DNA of 64,000 nt from Ptiloglossa arizonensis (taxonomy: Eukaryota; Arthropoda; Insecta; Hymenoptera; Colletidae), in NCBI RefSeq assembly GCF_051014685.1, contig NW_027478534.1, positions 434,001 to 498,000 of the forward strand, given 5' to 3'. The notes under the pieces were generated by a model that made no database searches, was not told the DNA's origin, and saw only the letters and a program-made list of their open reading frames with translations. Both the position numbers and the translations under genes were made by a program. This document shows, in pieces, positions 12,935 through 25,400 of the stretch (the first letter of the stretch is position 1; each line of letters starts with the position of its first letter).

Positions 12935-15900
12935 GAGTTTCTCATGCATTTCTTACCTCCAAACGGCCATATCTCACGAACGGATTGACCAATCCGCAAA
13001 ATTTCTGTTGCATCTGAAAGTAGAAACTCGCCCGATTACAACGGTATGCGTACTTTTCCCCTAGGCCGTTCTAGTTATGCTTGTCGAGCATCAGAACTGC
13101 GAAAATTTTGAGTTTCCCAAGCGTTTCTTACCTCCAAACTGCCATATCTCGCGAACGGATCGACCAATCCGCAAAATTTCTGTTGCATCTGAAAGTAGAA
13201 ACTCGCCCGATTACAACGGTATGCGTACTTTTCCCCTAGGCCGTTCTAGTTATTCGTTTCGAGCATCAGAACTGCGAAAATTTTGAGTTTCTCAAACGTT
13301 TCTTACCTCCAAACTGCCATATCTCGCGAACGGATTGACCAATCTGCAAAATTTCTGTTGCATCTGTATGTAGAAACTCGCCCGATTACAACGGTATGTG
13401 TACTTTTCCCCTAGGCCGTTCTGGTTATTCGTTTCGAGCATCAGAACTGCGAAAATTTTGAGTTTCTCATGCATTTCTTACCTCCAAACGGCCATATCTC
13501 GCGAGCGGAATGACAAATCCGCAAAACTTCTGTTGCATCTGAAAGTAGAAACCCGCCCGATTACAACGGTATGCGTACTTTTCCCGTAGGCCGTTCTAGT
13601 TATTCGTTTCGAGCATCAGAAATGTGAAAATTTTGAGTTGCTCAAGCGTTTCTAACCTCCAGACTACCATATCTCGCGAACGGATTGACCAATCCGCAAA
13701 ATTTCTGTTGCCTCTGAAAGTAGAAACTCGCCCGATTACAACGGTATGCGTACTTTTCCCCTAGGCCGTTCTAGTTATTCGTTTCGAGAATCAGAACTGC
13801 GAAAATTTTGAGTTTCTCAAGCGTTTCTTACATCCAAACGGCCATATCTCGCGAACGGATTGACCAATCCGCAAAATTGCTGTTGCATCTGAAAGTATAA
13901 ACTCGCCCGATTACAACGGTATGCGAACTTTTCCCCTAGGCCGTTCTGGTTATTCGTTTCGAGCATCAGAACTGCGAAAATTTTGAGTTTCTCATGCATT
14001 TCTTACCTCCAAACTGCCATATCTCGCGAACGGATTGACCAATCCTCAAAATTTCTGTTGCATCTGTATGTAGAAACTCGCCCGATTACAACGGTATGTG
14101 TACTTTTCCCCTAGGCCGTTCTGGTTATTCGTTTCGAGCATCAGAACTGCGAAAATTTTGAGTTTCTCATGCATTTCTTACCTCCAAACGGCCATATCTC
14201 GCGAACGGATTGACCAATCCGCAAAATTTCTGTTGCATCTGAAAGTAGAAACTCGCCCGATTACAACGGTATGCGTACTTTTCCCCTAGGCCGTTCTAGT
14301 TATGCTTGTCGAGCATCAGAACTGCGAAAATTTTGAGTTTCCCAAGCGTTTCTTACCTCCAAACTGCCATATCTCGCGAACGGATCGACCAATCCGCAAA
14401 ATTTCTGTTGCATCTGAAAGTAGAAACTCGCCCGATTACAACGGTATGCGTACTTTTCCCCTAGGCCGTTCTAGTTATTCGTTTCGAGCATCAGAACTGC
14501 GAAAATTTTGAGTTTCTCAAACGTTTCTTACCTCCAAACTGCCATATCTGGCGAACGGATTGACCAATCTGCAAAATTTCTGTTGCATCTGTATGTAGAA
14601 ACTCGCCCGATTACAACGGTATGTGTACTTTTCCCCTAGGCCGTTCTGGTTATTCGTTTCGAGCATCAGAACTGCGAAAATTTTGAGTTTCTCATGCATT
14701 TCTTACCTCCAAACGGCCATATCTCGCGAACGGAATGACCAATCCGCAAAACTTCTGTTGCATCTGAAAGTAGAAACCCGCCCGATTACAACGGTATGCG
14801 TACTTTTCCCGTAGGCCGTTCTAGTTATTCGTTTCGAGCATCAGAAATGTGAAAATTTTGAGTTGCTCAAGCGTTTCTAACCTCCAGACTACCATATCTC
14901 GCGAACGGATTGACCAATCCGCAAAATTTCTGTTGCCTCTGAAAGTAGAAACTCGCCCGATTACAACGGTATGCGTACTTTTCCCCTAGGCCGTTGTAGT
15001 TATTCGTTTCGAGCATCAGAACTGCGAAAATTTTGAGTTTCTCATGCATTTCTTACCTCCAAACTGCCATATCTCGCGAACGGATTGACCAATCCGCAAA
15101 ATTTCTGTTGCATCTGTATGTAGAAACTCGCCCGATTACAACGGTATGTGTACTTTTCCCCTAGGCCGTTCTGGTTATTCGTTTCGAGCATCAGAACTGC
15201 GAAAATTTTGAGTTTCTCATGCATTTCTTACCTCCAAACGGCCATATCTCGCGAACGGAATGACCAATCCGCAAAACTTCTGTTGCATCTGAAAGTAGAA
15301 ACCCGCCCGATTACAACGGTATGTGTACTTTTCCCGTAGGACGTTCCAGTTATTCGTTTCGAGCATCAGAAATGTGAAAATTTTGAGTTGCTCAAGCGTT
15401 TCTAACCTCCAAACTGCGATATCTCGCGAACGGATTGACCAATCCGCAAAATTTTTGTTGCATCTGAAAGTAGAAACTCGCCCGATTACAATGGTATGCG
15501 TACTTTTCCCCTAGGCCGTTCTAGTTATTCGTTTCGAGAATCAGAACTGCGAAAATTTTGAGTTTCTCAAGCGTTTCTTACATCCAAACTGCCATATCTC
15601 GCGAACGGATTGACCAATCCGCAAAATTTCTGTTGCATCTGTATGTAGAAACTCGCCCGATTACAACGGTATGTGTACTTTTCCCCTAGGCCGTTCTGGT
15701 TATTCGTTTCGAGCATCAGAACTGCGAAAATTTTGAGTTTCTCATGCATTTCTTACCTCCAAACGGCCATAACTCGCGAACGGAATGACCAATCCGCAAA
15801 ACTTCTGTTGCATCTGAAAGTAGAAACTCGCCCGATTACAACGGTATGCGTACTTTTCCCCTAGGCCGTTCTAGTTATTCGTTTCGAGCATCAGAACTGC

Positions 15901-17833
15901 GAAAATTTTGAGTTTCTCAAACGTTTCTTACCTCCAAACTGCCATATCTGGCGAACGGATTGACCAATCCGCAAAATTTTTGTTGCATCTGAAAGTAGAG
16001 ACTCGCCCGATTACAACGGTATGGGTACTTTTCCCCTAGTCCGTTCTAGTTATTCGTTTCGAGCATCAGAACTGCGAAAATTTTGAGTTTCTCAAACGTT
16101 TCTTATCTCCAAACTGCCATATCTCGCGAACGGATTGACCAATCCGCAAAATTTCTGTTGCATCTGAATGTAGAAAATCGCCCGATTACAACGGTATGTG
16201 TACTTTTCCCCTAGGCCGTTCTGGTTATTCGTTTCGAGCATCAGAAATGTGAAAATTTTGAGTTGCTCAAGCGTTTCTAACCTCCAGACTACCATATCTC
16301 GCGAACGGATTGACCAATCCGCAAAATTTCTGTTGCCTCTGAAAGTAGAAACTCGCCCGATTACAACGGTATGCGTACTTTTCCCCTAGGCCGTTCTAGT
16401 TATTCGTTTCGAGAATCAGAACTGCGAAAATTTTGAGTTTCTCAAGCGTTTCTTACATCCAAACGGCCATATCTCGCGAACGGATTGACCAATCCGCAAA
16501 ATTGCTGTTGCATCTGAAAGTATAAACTCGCCCGATTACAACGGTATGCGAACTTTTCCCCTAGGCCGTTCTGGTTATTCGTTTCGAGCATCAGAACTGC
16601 GAAAATTTTGAGTTTCTCATGCATTTCTTACCTCCAAACTGCCATATCTCGCGAACGGATTGACCAATCCGCAAAATTTCTGTTGCATCTGAAAGTAGAA
16701 ATTCGCCCGATTACAACGGTATGCGTACTTTTCCCCTAGGCCGTTCTAGTTATCCGTTTCGAGTATCAGAACTGCGAAAATTTTGAGTTTCTCAAACGTT
16801 TGTTACCTCCAAACTGCCATATCTCGCGAACGGATTGACCAATCCGCAAAATTTTTGTTGCATCTGAAAGTAGAAACTCGCCCGATTACAATGGTATGTG
16901 TCTTTTCCCCTAGGCCGTTCTAGTTATTCGTATCGAGCATCAGAACTGCGAAAATTTTGAGTTTCTCAAACGTTTCTTACCTCCAAACTGCCATATCTCG
17001 CGAACGGATTGACCAATCCGCAAAATTTCTGTTGCATCTGTATGTAGAAACTCGCCCGATTACAACGATATGTGTACTTTTCCCCTAGGCCGTTCTGGTT
17101 ATTCGTTTCGAGCATCAGAACTGCGAAAATTTTGAGTTTCTCATGCATTTCTTACCTCCAAACGGCCATATCTCACGAACGGATTGACCAATCCGCAAAA
17201 TTTCTGTTGCATCTGAAAGTAGAAACTCGCCCGATTACAACGGTATGCGTACTTTTCCCCTAGGCCGTTCTAGTTATTCGTTTCGAGCATCAGAACTGCG
17301 AAAATTTTGAGTTTCTCAAACGTTTCTTACCTCCAAACTGCCATATCTCGCGAACGGATTGACCAATCCGCAAAATTTCTGTTGCATCTGAATGTAGAAA
17401 CTCGCCCGATTACAACGGTATGTGTACTTTACCACTAGGCCGTACTGGTTATTCGTTTCGAGCATCAGAACTGCGAAAATTTTGAGTTTCTCAAACGTTG
17501 GTTACCTCCAAACTGCCATATCTCGCGAACGGATTGACCAATCCGCAAAACTTCTGTTGCATCTGAAAGTAGAAACCCGCTCGATTACAACGGTATGCGT
17601 ACTTTTCCCGTAGGCCGTTCTAGTTATTCGTTTCGAGCATCAGAAATGTGAAAATTTTGAGTTGCTCAAGCGTTTCTAACCTCCAAACTGCGATATCTCG
17701 CGAACGGATTGACCAATCCGCAAAATTTCTGTTGCATCTGAAAGTAGAAACTCGCCCGATTACAACGGTAGGTGTACTTTTCCCCTAGGCCGTTCCAGTT
17801 ATTCGTTTCGAGCATCGGTACTGCGAAAATTTA
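12935..17833 (+). repeat. 29-monomer higher-order repeat, copy 2, short by one monomer (4,899 bp)
   Basis: It matches 7861-12934 monomer by monomer. The exception is one 175-bp unit missing after about 17490, corresponding to roughly 12400-12575 in copy 1; beyond it the offset changes from 5,074 to 4,899. The missing unit is one whole period, as expected from unequal exchange or slippage between neighbouring monomers. Confidence 0.85.
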
Positions 17834-20800
17834 GAGTTTCTCATCCGTTTCTTACCTCCAAACTGCCATAACTCGCGAACGGATTGACCAATCCGCAAAA
17901 TTTCTGTTGCATCTGAAAGTAGAAACTCGCCCGATTACAACGGTATGCGCACTTTTCCCCTAGGCCGTTCTAGTTATTCGTTTCGAGCATCAGATCTGCG
18001 AAAATTTTGAGTTTCTCAAGCGTTTCTCACCTCCAAACTGCCATATTTCGCGAACGGATTGACCAATCCGCAAAATTTCTGTTGCATCTGAAAGTAGATA
18101 CTCGCCCGATTACAACGGTATGCGTACTTTTCCCCTAGGCCGTTCTAGTTATGCTTGTCGAGCATCAGAACTGCGAAAATTTTGAGTTTCCCAAGCGTTT
18201 CTTACATCCAAACTGCCATATCTCGCGAACGGATCGACCAATCCGCAAAATTTCTGTTGCATCTGAAAGTAGAAACTCGCCCGATTACAACTGTATGCAT
18301 ACTTTTCCCCTAGGCCGTTCTAGTTATTCGTTTCGAGCATCAGAACTGCGAAAATTTTGAGTTTCTCAAACGTTTCTTACCTCCAAACTGCCATATCTCG
18401 CGAACGGATTGACCAATCCGCAAAATTTCTGTTGCATCTGAATGTAGAAACTCGCCCGATTACAACGGTATGTGTACTTTACCACTAGGCCGTTCTGGTT
18501 ATTCGTTTCGAGCATCAGAACTGCGAAAATTTTGAGTTTCTCAAGCGTTTCTTACCTCCAAACTACCATATCTCGCGAACGGATTGACCAATCCGCAAAA
18601 TTTCTGTTGCCTCTGAAAGTAGAAACTCGCCCGATTACAACGGTATGCGTACTTTTCCCCTAGGCCGTTCTAGTTATCCGTTTCGAGCATCAGAACTGCG
18701 AAAATTTTGAGTTTCTCAAACGTTGGTTACCTCCAAACTGCCATATCTCGCGAACGGATTGACCAATCCGCAAAACTTCTGTTGCATCTGAAAGTAGAAA
18801 CCCGCTCGATTACAACGGTATGCGTACTTTTCCCGTAGGCCGTTCTAGTTATTCGTTTCGAGCATCAGAAATGTGAAAATTTTGAGTTGCTCAAGCGTTT
18901 CTAACCTCCAAACTGCGATATCTCGCGAACGGATTGACCAATCCGCAAAATTTCTGTTGCATCTGAAAGTAGAAACTCGCCCGATTACAACGGTAGGTGT
19001 ACTTTTCCCCTAGGCCGTTCCAGTTATTCGTTTCGAGCATCGGTACTGCGAAAATTTAGAGTTTCTCATCCGTTTCTTACCTCCAAACTGCCATAACTCG
19101 CGAACGGATTGACCAATCCGCAAAATTTCTGTTGCATCTGAAAGTAGAAACTCGCCCGATTACAACGGTATGCGCACTTTTCCCCTAGGCCGTTCTAGTT
19201 ATTCGTTTCGAGCATCAGATCTGCGAAAATTTTGAGTTTCTCAAGCGTTTCTCACCTCCAAACTGCCATATTTCGCGAACGGATTGACCAATCCGCAAAA
19301 TTTCTGTTGCATCTGAAAGTAGAAACTCGCCCGATCACAACGGTATGAGTACTTTTCCCGAAGGCTGTTCTAGTTATCCGTTTCGAGCATCAGAACTGCG
19401 AAAATTTTGAGTTTCTCATGCATTTCTTACCTCCAAACTGCCATATCTCGCGAACGGATTGACCAATCCGCAAAATTTCTGTTGCATCTGAATGTAGAAA
19501 CTCGCCCAATTACAACGTTATGTGTACTTTTCCCCTAGGCCGTTCTGGTTATTCGTTTCGAGCATCAGAACTGCGAAAATTTTGAGTTTCTCATGCATTT
19601 CTTACCTCCAAACTGCCATATCTCGCGAACGGATTGACCAATCCGCAAAATTTCTGTTGCATTAGAAAGTAGAAACTCGCCCGATTACAACGGTATGCGT
19701 ACTTTTCCCCTAGGCCGTTCTGGTTATTCGTTTCGAGCATCAGAACTGCGAAAATTTTGAGTTTCTCAAGCGTTTCTCACCTCCAAACTGCCATATCTCG
19801 CGAACGGATTGACCAATCCGCAAAATTTCTGTTGCATCTGAAAGTAGAAACTCGCCCGATTACAACGGTATGCGTACTTTTCCCCTAGGCCGTTCTAGTT
19901 ATGCTTGTCGAGCATCAGAACTGCGAAAATTTTGAGTTTCCCAAGCGTTTCTTACCTCCAAACTGCCATATCTCGCGAACGGATTGACCAATCCGCAAAA
20001 TTTCTGTTGCATCTGAAAGTAGAAGCTCGCCCGATTACAACGGCAGGTGTACTTTTCCCCTAGGCCGTTCCAGTTATTCGTTTCGAGCATCGGTACTGCG
20101 AAAATTTTGAGTTTCTCATCCGTTTCTTACCTCCAAACTGCCATAACTCGCGAACGGATTGACCAATCCGCAAAATTTCTGTTGCATCTGAAAGTAGAAA
20201 CTCGCCCGATTACAACGGTATGCGCACTTTTCCCCTAGGCCGTTCTAGTTATTCGTTTCGAGCATCAGAACTGCGAAAATTTTGAGTTTCTCAAGCGTTT
20301 CTTACCTCCAAACTGCCATATCTCGCGAACGGATTGACCAATCCGCAAAATTTCTGTTGCATCTGAAAGTAGAAACTCGCCCGATCACAACGGTATGCGT
20401 ACTTTTCCCCTAGGCTGTTCTAGTTATCCGTTTCGAGCATCAGAACTGCGAAAATTTTGAGTTTCTCATGCATTTCTTACCTCCAAACTGCCATATCTCG
20501 CGAACGGATTGACCAATCCGCAAAATTTCTGTTGCATCTGAATGTAGAAACTCGCCCAATTACAACGTTATGTGTACTTTTCCCCTAGGCCGTTCTGGTT
20601 ATTCGTTTCGAGCATCAGAACTGCTAAAATTTTGAGTTTCTCATGCATTTCTTACCTCCAAACGGCCATATCTCGCGAACGGATTGACCAATCCGCAAAA
20701 TTTCTGTTGCATCTGAAAGTAGAAACTCGCCCGATTACAACGGTATGCGTACTTTTCCCCTAGGCCGTTCTAGTTATTCGTGTCGAGCATCAGAACTGCG

Positions 20801-22496
20801 AAAATTTTGAGTTTCTCAAACGTTTCTTACCTCCAAACTGCCATATCTCGCGAACGGATTTACCAATCCGCAAAATTTCTGTTGCATCTGAATGTAGAAA
20901 CTCGCCCGATTACAACGGTAAGTGTACTTTTCCCCTAGGCCGTTCTAGTTATTCGTATCGAGCATCAGAACTGCGAAAATTTTGAGTTTCTCAAACGTTT
21001 CTTACCTCCAAACTGCCATATCTCGCGAACGGATTGACCAATCCGCAAAATTTCTGTTGCATCTGAATGTAGAAACTCGCCCGATTACAACGGTATTTGT
21101 ACTTTTCCCCTAGGCCGTTCTGGTTATTCGTTTGCAACATCAGAACTGCGAAAATTTTGAGTTTCTCATGCATTTCTTACCTCCAAACTGCCATATCTCG
21201 CGAACGGAATGACCAATCCGCAAAATTTCTGTTGCATCTGAAAGTAGAAACTCGCCCGATTACAACGGTATGCGTACTTTTCCCCTAGGCCGTTCTAGTT
21301 ATTCGTATCGAGCATCAGAACTGCGAAAATTTTGAGTTTCTCAAACGTTTCTTACCTCCAAACTGCCATATCTCGCGAACGGATTGACCAATCCGCAAAA
21401 TTTCTGTTGCATCTGAATGTAGAAACTCGCCCGATTACAACGGTATTTGTACTTTTCCCCTAGGCCGTTCTGGTTATTCGTTTGCAGCATCAGAACTGCG
21501 AAAATTTTGAGTTTCTCATGCATTTCTTACCTCCAAACTGCCATATCTCGCGAACGGAATGACCAATCCGCAAAACTTCTGTTGCATCTGAAAGTAGAAA
21601 CCCGCCCGATTACAACGGTATGCGTACTTTTCCCGTAGGCCGTTCTAGTTATTCGTTTCGAGCATCAGAAATGTGAAAATTTTGAGTTGCTCAAGCGTTT
21701 CTAACCTCCAAACTGCAATATCTCGCGAACGGATTGACCAATCCGCAAAATTTCTGTTGCATCTGAAAGTAGAAACTCGCCCGATTACAACGGTATGCGT
21801 ACTTTTCCCCTAGGCCGTTCTAGTTATGCTTGTCGAGCATCAGAACTGCGAAAATTTTGAGTTTCCCAAGTGTTTCTTACCTCCAAACTGCCATATCTCG
21901 CGAACGGATTGACCAATCCGCAAAATTTCTGTTGCATCTGAAAGTAGAAGCTCGCCCGATTACAACGGCAGGTGTACTTTTCCCCTAGGCCGTTCCAGTT
22001 ATTCGTTTCGAGCATCGGTACTGCGAAAATTTTGAGTTTCTCATCCGTTTCTTACCTCCAAACTGCCATAACTCGCGAACGGATTGACCAATCCGCAAAA
22101 TTTCTGTTGCATCTGAAAGTAGAAACTCGCCCGATTACAACGGTATGCGCACTTTTCCCCTAGGCCGTTCTAGTTATTCGTTTCGAGCATCAGAACTGCG
22201 AAAATTTTGAGTTTCTCAAGCGTTTCTTACCTCCAAACTGTCATATCTCGCGAACGGATTGACCAATCCGCAAAATTTCTGTTGCATCTGAAAGTAGAAA
22301 CTCGCCCGATCACAACGGTATGCGTACTTTTCCCCTAGGCTGTTCTAGTTATCCGTTTCGAGCATCAGAACTGCGAAAATTTTGAGTTTCTCATGCATTT
22401 CTTACCTCCAAACTGCCATATCTAGCGAACGGATTGACCAATCCGCAAAATTTCTGTTGCATCTGAATGTAGAAACTCGCCCAATTACAACGTTAT
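17834..22496 (+). repeat. Satellite, transition zone with 11-mer and 2-mer duplications
   Basis: Here the monomer types change from those of the first 17.8 kb to those typical of 22-46 kb. The runs starting near 19899 and 21824 carry the same variants at 1,925 bp distance (11 x 175). A two-monomer block near 20991 is repeated at 21341 (350 bp). The segment around 18151-19400 matches 37751-39000 at a distance of exactly 19,600 bp (112 monomers), including the rare TTTACCACTAGG and TTCCCGAAGGCTG variants. No gene is seen. Confidence 0.75.
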
Positions 22497-25400
22497 GTGT
22501 ACTTTTCCCCTAGGCCGTTCTGGTTATTCGTTTCGAGCATCAGAACTGCTAAAATTTTGAGTTTCTCATGCATTTCTTACCTCCAAACTGCCATATCTCG
22601 AGAACGGATTGACCAATCCGCAAAATTTCTGTTGCATCTGAAAGTAGAAACTCGCCCGATTACAACGGTATGCGTACTTTTCCCCTAGGCCGTTCTAGTT
22701 ATTCGTTTCGAGCATCAGAACTGCGAAAATTTTGAGTTTCTCAAACGTTTCTTACCTCCAAACTGCCATATCTCGCGAACGGATTGACCAATCCGCAAAA
22801 TTTCTGTTGCATCTGAATGTAGAAACTCGCCCGATTACAACGGTAAGTGTACTTTTCCCCTAGGCCGTTCTAGTTATTCGTATCGAGCATCAGAACTGCG
22901 AAAATTTTGAGTTTCTCAAACGTTTCTTACCTCCAAACTGCCATATCTCGCGAACGGATTGACCAATCCGCAAAATTTCTGTTGCATCTGAATGTAGAAA
23001 CTCGCCCGATTACAACGGTATGCGTACTTTTCCCCTAGGCCGTTCTAGTTATTCGTTTCGAGCATCAGAACTGCGAAAATTTTGAGTTTCTCAAACGTTT
23101 CTTACCTCCAAACTGCCATATCTCGCGAACGGATTGACCAATCCGCAAAATTTCTGTTGCATCTGAATGTAGAAACTCGCCCGATTACAACGGTAAGTGT
23201 ACTTTTCCCCTAGGCCGTTCTAGTTATTCGTATCGAGCATCAGAACTGCGAAAATTTTGAGTTTCTCAAACGTTTCTTACCTCCAAACTGCCATATCTCG
23301 CGAACGGATTGACCAATCCGCAAAATTTCTGTTGCATCTGAATGTAGAAACTCGCCCGATTACAACGGTAAGTGTACTTTTCCCCTAGGCCGTTCTAGTT
23401 ATTCGTATCGAGCATCAGAACTGCGAAAATTTTGAGTTTCTCATGCATTTCTTACCTCCAAACTGCCATATCTCGCGAACGGATTGACCAATCCGCAAAA
23501 TTTCTGTTGCATCTGAATGTAGAAACTCGCCCAATTACAACGTTATGTGTACTTTTCCCCTAGGCCGTTCTGGTTATTCGTTTCGAGCATCAGAACTGCT
23601 AAAATTTTGAGTTTCTCATGCATTTCTTACCTCCAAACTGCCATATCTCGCGAACGGATTGACCAATCCGCAAAATTTCTGTTGCATCTGAAAGTAGAAA
23701 CTCGCCCGATTACAACGGTATGCGTACTTTTCCCCTAGGCCGTTCTAGTTATTCGTTTCGAGCATCAGAACTGCGAAAATTTTGAGTTTCTCAAACGTTT
23801 CTTACCTCCAAACTGCCATATCTCGCGAACGGATTGACCAATCCGCAAAATTTCTGTTGCATCTGAATGTAGAAACTCGCCCGATTACAACGGTAAGTGT
23901 ACTTTTCCCCTAGGCCGTTCTAGTTATTCGTATCGAGCATCAGAACTGCGAAAATTTTGAGTTTCTCAAACGTTTCTTACCTCCAAACTGCCATATCTCG
24001 CGAACGGATTGACCAATCCGCAAAATTTCTGTTGCATCTGAATGTAGAAACTCGCCCGATTACAACGGTATTTGTACTTTTCCCCTAGGCCGTTCTGGTT
24101 ATTCGTTTGCAGCATCAGAACTGCGAAAATTTTGAGTTTCTCATGCATTTCTTACCTCCAAACTGCCATATCTCGCGAACGGAATGACCAATCCGCAAAA
24201 CTTCTGTTGCATCTGAAAGTAGAAACCCGCCCGATTACAACAGTATGCGTACTTTTCCCGTAGGCCGTTCTAGTTATTCGTTTCGAGCATCAGAAATGTG
24301 AAAATTTTGAGTTGCTCAAGCGTTTCTAACCTCCAAACTGCAATATCTCGCGAACGGATTGACCAATCCGCAAAATTTCTGTTGCATCTGAAAGTAGAAA
24401 CTCGCCCGATTACAACGGTAGGTGTACTTTTCCCCTAGGCCGTTCTAGTTAATCGTATCGAGCATCAGAACTGCGAAAATTTTGAGTTTCTCAAACGTTT
24501 GTTACCTCCAAACTACCATATCTCGCGAACGGATTGACCAATCCGCAAAATTTTTGATGCATCTGAAAGTAGAAACTCGCCCGATTACAACGGTATGTGT
24601 ACTTTTCCCCTAGGCCGTTCTATTTATTCGTATCGATCATCAGAACTGCGAAAATTTTGAGTTTCTCAAACGTTTCTTACCTCCAAACTGCCATATCTCG
24701 CGAACGGATTGAGCAATCTGCAAAATTTCTGTTGCATCTGAATGTAGAAACTCGCCCGATTACAACGGTATGCGTACTTTTCCCCTAGGCCGTTCTGGTT
24801 ACTCGTTTCGAGCATCAGAACTGCGAAAATTTTGAGTTTCTCAAACGTTTCTTACCTCCAAACTGCCATATCTCGCGAACGGATTGACCAATCCGCAAAA
24901 CTTCTGTTGCATCTGAAAGTAGAAACCCGCCCGATTACAACGGTATGCGTACTTTTCCCGTAGGCCGTTCTAGTTATTCGTTTCGAGCATCAGAAATGTG
25001 AAAATTTTGAGTTGCTCAAGCGTTTCTAACCGCCAAACTGCGATAGCTCGCGAACGGATTGACCAATCCGCAAAATTTCTGTTGCATCTGAAAGTAGAAA
25101 CTCGCCCGATTACAACGGTAGGTGTACTTTTCCCCTATGCCGTTCCAGTTATTCGTTTCGAGCATCGGTACTGCGAAAATTTTGAGTTTCTCATCCGTTT
25201 CTTACCTCCAAACTGCCATAACTCGCGAACGGATTGACCAATCCGCAAAATTTCTGTTGCATCTGAATGTAGAAACTCGCCCGATTACAACGGTAAGTGT
25301 ACTTTTCCCCTAGGCCGTTCTAGTTATTCGTATCGAGCATCAGAACTGCGAAAATTTTGAGTTTCTCAAACGTTTCTTACCTCCAAACTGCCATATCTCG

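Noticed and set aside
24998..25237. Slightly longer frames (76-88 codons) at 24998, 27632, 30073, 34246 and 36723
   Set aside because: They are the same satellite frames extended by chance substitutions that removed a stop.
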